Source: Companilactobacillus alimentarius DSM 20249
GTDB taxonomy: Bacteria > Bacillota > Bacilli > Lactobacillales > Lactobacillaceae
Reading direction: 5' to 3'
DNA: 64,000 nucleotides
Assembly: GCF_002849895.1 (NCBI RefSeq)
Contig: NZ_CP018867.1
Coordinates: 2,269,866 to 2,333,865, forward strand
Shown here piece after piece: positions 60,309-64,000 of this stretch (its first letter is position 1; every line of letters starts with the position of its first letter). The translations under genes were made by a program, and so were the position numbers. The notes beneath the pieces are model-generated. The model searched no databases. It was not told the origin of the DNA and saw only the letters and a list, made by a program, of their open reading frames with translations.

Positions 60309-60390
60309 TATTTGAGCCCTCCAAACGGAACAGTTGTCACAATTTTGGCACATACGTAACTATATTCCAATAATTTTGCATTAAATAATT

Positions 60391-60462
60391 GCTTATCATC
60401 AGCGATGTGATTTAAGAGTGGATGTTGTTTGAAATCCCATGAGATTTCGATGAATCCCAATC
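60391..60462 (-). repeat. Inverted repeat C, right copy
   Basis: Partner of 58177-58248; one mismatch seen. Confidence 0.93.
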
Positions 60463-60777
60463 GTTTTTAGATATTAATAGATTATCTACATTGAATCCTT
60501 TATAGATTTTAAAACTGGAATTTAAAAATTCCCAATCTGCAATGTATCGTTGGTTTAAAATTTTAAGATGTAATTCCTACTGACGAATTCATTAATCCAA
60601 TAAGTCAAACAGTTTTATTTTTATTAGAAAATGCACATACCCCGTAACATCATTTATGCTTCCCGGAAATCTGTATCTAATACTAAAGTTACCACAGTAA
60701 TATCAGACCATGTTATCGCTTCATGAAAGTAATAATCAGGATTTCTTGTTACGGACCTTATCTTTCCATTGGACCAT

Positions 60778-61116
60778 TGAAATTTCTCACTTCATAACCA
60801 TCATTTTCCCAATTAACTACATAATCGTAATTTCCATACCATTTTCTATAAGATCCACCTTTATTATATGGAAACCATTTTTTATTAGATTCTAATGATT
60901 CTTTTATAGAATGAGAATTAAAACTAATATTGCTATTTATAACCTCATACCACATTCGTAAGAATCTATTGTTATCAGCTGTTGCTAATCCCTGTCTTGG
61001 GTCAACTAATTCGTCCATTCTAGTTCCCTTTTCGAAATCCTTAATCAAGTTTTCACTAGCCCAATAAGCAATAGGACTACCAGGGATCTTACTAAAGTTC
61101 GCTTGATTAGTTCGAT
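60778..61116 (-). repeat. Inverted repeat B, right copy
   Basis: Partner of 57528-57866; same length, a few substitutions. Confidence 0.95.
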
Positions 61117-62336
61117 TATAACGATTACCAGGTATTGGAAGTTTAGAGGGAATCTTACCCGAAGTATCTGCAGTTTTGATTTGATGATAGGTCCCAATGA
61201 AATTAGGTAAGTTCATATTTCTTACAATCGTGACTGCCGTACCAAATGCAATACCCATAACATTATTTTCCATATGCATGAGGTTAGAAATTGTAAAGTT
61301 ACTTAAAAGATGTGTCCTCATTTTTTCAAAACTTGATAGAAACATCCAAGATTGCATAGTAACCATGCAATTATATCCACCAGGAATCATTGATTTATTC
61401 CATCGTTCGATGAACATTGAAAATAAATCAGACTTTGCATCTGGATAGTTAGTTTTTGCAAAATTACCGAGAATTTTATTCATTCTTGACGAACCCATAT
61501 ATGGTGGATTGGTAATGATAATGTGATATTGTGCAGATAAGATTTTAGAAACACTCAATAATTGCTTCAATGAATTAATTAAAGGAATCAATTCGAATGA
61601 CATTTGTTCTTGATTTAGATTTGACAATTTTTGATATAAATCATCATAATCAATATCAAGCCCCATAATTAGTGATCCTAAATCATTTCCATTATGGAAT
61701 AAATTAATAACATTATTAAATAAGGTTACATCATGTTCATTTAATTCATTAAACAAAAGTTCAAAATCATCACTGTTAAATTCATTCGTTTCAGGAATGT
61801 CATAAATATTCAATTTGATATTACTTGTCAAAGCACGTCTATTGTATTGACGCAATTTCATGTATACAGCAAAATATGATAACTGGAATGCTCTAGTGTC
61901 TATATCTAATCCAAATAAATTATTGGTTACAATTGATTTTGAAGCCTCTCTTTCAGAATATCCTTCTGATTGATAAATCTGCATTAATAAATCAAATGCA
62001 TAAACCAGTATGTGTCCAGACCCCATCGAAGGATCAATCATTTTTAAATCTGTTATTTCAAGATTACTTAGACTTTTGTCAACATCTTTTAATGACACAA
62101 TAACATTCTCTGGTTGCTGAGCATCTTTCATGTAATATTGCCAATTGAAGTCACTTGCAATTTGTTCTTCTAAACGAGTGTCATTTTTTTCAAGTAAAGA
62201 TTTAATCCATATTTTCCCCAATGAATTTTGGACCATATATTTAACAATCCAGTCAGGTGTAAAAATCTGTGTCACTGAAGCAATTTCTGTATCTTTAAAT
62301 TATGTGATTTTGGAGAAGAAATTGCTTTTTCTTTTG

Positions 62337-62464
62337 GTTCCGTATTGTAATACTGATAAATCCATCCAATAATCTCAACCTGACCGCCTTGTTCAACATC
62401 AAAATTACTCTCTGGAATCTCAGTAACAATATCTTTTATCACACCGTGATTATAGCTTGGAGTG
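62337..62464 (-). repeat. Inverted repeat A, right copy
   Basis: Partner of 56248-56375; identical by eye. Confidence 0.95.
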
Positions 62465-62557
62465 GACGAAAATTGCCAAACAAAAATGTTATAGGTAGCA
62501 GTAAATATATTATTCAAACGGATAGTGGCCATCGATTCTTATCCAGTTGATTTACAA

Positions 62558-62685
62558 ATGACTGAAAAAGAGAGGGCTACATTAGAATTAAAAAAGCATT
62601 AAAAGATATTCCTGTTAAGGATTTAAATACACCACAAGAAATTTCTGATTTTTTTGAGGATGGAAATAATGATAATCAAAACTAA
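62558..62685 (+). pseudogene. Probable antitoxin of a PemK/MazF-type pair, frameshifted
   Basis: From ATG 62558 the frame reads M-T-E-K-E-R-A-T-L-E-L-K-K and breaks. Adding one A to the run at about 62590-62595 continues A-L-K-D-I-P-V-K-D-L-N-T-P-Q-E-I-S-D-F-F-E-D-G to TAA at 62685. A small acidic protein overlapping a toxin-like gene by 17 nt is the usual antitoxin arrangement. The frame may begin further upstream. Confidence 0.5.
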
Positions 62686-62873
62686 TGATATCTTTATTAT
62701 GTTCCGCTTATGGATAAAAAGGCGGTAAACATCGTCCTGTGTTGATAATAGATAGTGATGAAAAAAACATTATTTTTTCAAAATAACAACAAATACGAAG
62801 ATAAATCTTCACAAATTAAAAACAATTACTATCCAATTGTGGGATGGTTTAATCAGAATTACTTGTTTTTTTA
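62669..62873 (+). pseudogene. PemK/MazF-like toxin, several frameshifts
   Basis: Starts M-I-I-K-T-N-D-I-F; after adding single bases to homopolymers the frames join as ...V-P-L-M-D-K-K-G-G-K-H-R-P-V-L-I-I-D, then ...K-I-T-T-K-Y-E-D-K, then ...Y-P-I-V-G-W-F-N-Q-N-Y-L. The G-G-K-x-R-P-V-L-I-I segment is characteristic of PemK/MazF-type ribonuclease toxins. Not functional as sequenced. Confidence 0.55.
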
Positions 62874-62966
62874 ACTTTTGGCGTCTAAAGACTTGAGTTT
62901 ATTTAATAATGTATATCGATAATGTATTATTAATATTGCGAGTAATAATTGAAAAGAGGCACTAGC

Positions 62967-64000
62967 ATGGCTGATGTCAATAATGAAAAATATTAGATAA
63001 TTTAAAAAGAAAATTTAATCATGGTAGTCACATTATTTTTTGGTATGACGATAATGGTGAATTTACGGATAAAATAATGAAATCACAAATGGATTAACAG
63101 GAATTGCACAAGTAGTTGTTCTACATCTGGGAAACAACTTAAGTTGAAATTAAAGTTCTTATCAGCTTCGGAAGAAGAAAATTTTTTGATTTATCTCCTG
63201 AGAAACAACCCGTTCTTGAAGATAATCATTTACGAGATATTATTTTATATTCAGATACATTTACTGCTGACGCACAAGAAATGATTAGACGTGATTTGGG
63301 ATTACCGGAGAAAATGGGATCCTTTGTTAAAGAACATTCTAAGTTTTTTGGTAGTAAGGCTCGTCGGAAGAGTTTTAGCAAATATGATCCGAAGAGTTTT
63401 GATAATAATCCTGAACTAGCAATTCTAGCTACTTTGGTTAATTCTCAACGGGTTTTGGTCAGTTACTTTGATATTTTAAGAATTGTTTGTGTGCAGGAGT
63501 TCATAATGATAGTTATTTAAATGAATTTGCCAAATATGGTGTGTTAGATGCATTTTGGGATAATGCGCGAAAAATTTTTGGTTATGAAGAGAAACAACCT
63601 AGTTTAATAAGACTAGCCACTTCATTATTTTTACTGAAACTTTCCATCAAATGGATAAGGAAGTACCTAAGCAAGTTAATGTTTACGATTTGATGACTAA
63701 ATATCCGAACGTAAGTACCTTTGTGAATCAATTTAGTAACTTGAATTTTAATGGTGATGATAAATTTGAAGAAGTAGCAGATGAAGTTTGGAGATTTGTA
63801 GATGGTAATACCTTATTCAAGAATATCAAAGTGGATGATTTTGCTAAATCTTCAGTATTTTCTATTTTTGATAGATGGATTCTTTTATGGGAACAAGGAC
63901 GTTTAAAATTATCGGATTTTGACAGTCAAATTAATGGTGAATCTTTTCCAGAGGTAGTGAAACATCGACTGGAAATGCACTATGGTAGTAAATATAAAGT
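62967..64000 (+). pseudogene. pglZ: BREX phosphatase-like protein PglZ, 5' part, frameshifted and cut by window end
   Basis: Reads M-A-D-V-N-N-E-K, then in other frames L-D-N-L-K-R-K-F-N-H-G, F-W-Y-D-D-N-G-E-F-T-D, N-E-I-T-N-G-L-T-G-I-A-Q-V-V-V-L, L-S-P-E-K-Q-P-V-L-E-D, and from about 63630 one open frame to the end of the window. Breaks occur near 62990, 63080, 63140, 63195, 63485 and 63630, apparently each a one-base slip. N-terminal W-Y-D-D-x-x-x-F is typical of PglZ. AAAGAGG precedes the ATG. PglZ follows pglX in type 1 BREX, so the identity is safe even though the frame is broken. Confidence 0.8.

Larger units (their letters stand above)
60308..62464 (-). pseudogene. Silent inverted pglX cassette (no 5' end)
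   Basis: On minus: repeat A copy, catalytic block with D-P-S-M-G-S-G-H-I-L (canonical motif I) and I-I-I-T-N-P-P-Y, repeat B copy, second block, repeat C copy. A 27-codon unique tail then ends in TAA overlapping the recombinase ATG (TAATG). The long open part is 60758-62275. A frameshift near 62300 (one A missing) and several at 60463-60777 interrupt it. It lacks the PglX N-terminus and a ribosome binding site, so it can only be expressed after inversion. Between the repeats it differs strongly from the other copy yet aligns throughout. Confidence 0.85.

Noticed and set aside
59221..62464. Prophage or integrative element carrying the integrase
   Set aside because: No phage structural, replication or lysis genes, no tRNA and no attachment-site duplication around it; both flanks are pglX sequence, so an invertase role fits better.

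Overview
The window looks like about 64 kb of chromosome from a low-GC Gram-positive lactic acid bacterium. Lactobacillaceae is likely, and a Companilactobacillus-like species is my guess rather than something shown. The evidence is AT-rich DNA with strong AGGAGG-type ribosome binding sites, lactobacillar peptidases (PepX, PepC), a mannose PTS with ManO, Rex, a Kup transporter, and the classic Firmicute clusters radA-gltX-cysS-mrnC-rlmB-sigma-rpmG-secE-nusG-rplKAJL and dnaX-ybaB-recR-yaaL-tmk-darA-holB-yabA-rsmI.

Layout. 1-1.9 kb: end of a mannose-family PTS operon (IIC, IID) and ManO. 2-8.1 kb: small membrane and transport genes (CPBP protease, CDF metal exporter, phosphoglycerate mutase, GRP sugar transporter) and a DUF5067-like gene broken by two stop codons. 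8.2-15.4 kb, minus strand: kup, pepX, pepC, rpiA and an acetyltransferase. 15.5-27.3 kb: the information-processing cluster, with a dUTPase, RadA, a PIN/TRAM protein, two aminoacyl-tRNA synthetases, RNA enzymes, a frameshifted ComX/SigH-like sigma factor and the L11/L1/L10/L12 genes with L1-type and L10 leaders. 27.3-39.1 kb: methyltransferase, tadA, SRP RNA, the DNA polymerase III clamp-loader cluster, a THF riboswitch before a folate ECF S-component, and tsaB-rimI-tsaD. 39.3-50.7 kb: a DUF368 protein, an ABC-F ATPase, rex, manA, a dicarboxylate symporter, CIRCE-groES-groEL and a DUF554 protein.

50.8 kb to the end is the most interesting part: a type 1 BREX phage-defence locus (brxA, brxB, brxC, pglX, then pglZ running off the end). 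The pglX methyltransferase gene is built as an invertible cassette system. Downstream of it, on the opposite strand, lie a tyrosine recombinase and a silent second pglX copy without its 5' end. Three pairs of inverted repeats (128 bp identical by eye, 339 bp almost identical, 72 bp almost identical) divide both copies into matching blocks. Inversions across them would shuffle two blocks of PglX, including its catalytic core. An odd number of inversions would also give PglX a short alternative C-terminus whose stop codon overlaps the recombinase start (TAATG).

This locus also holds many apparent frameshifts. Most read as one base lost from a short homopolymer, with conserved protein on both sides. 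That may mean sequencing or assembly error, perhaps caused by mixed orientations in the culture, rather than gene death. A small antitoxin/PemK-type toxin pair, also frameshifted, lies between the silent cassette and pglZ. No CRISPR array, tRNA, rRNA or insertion sequence was recognised.
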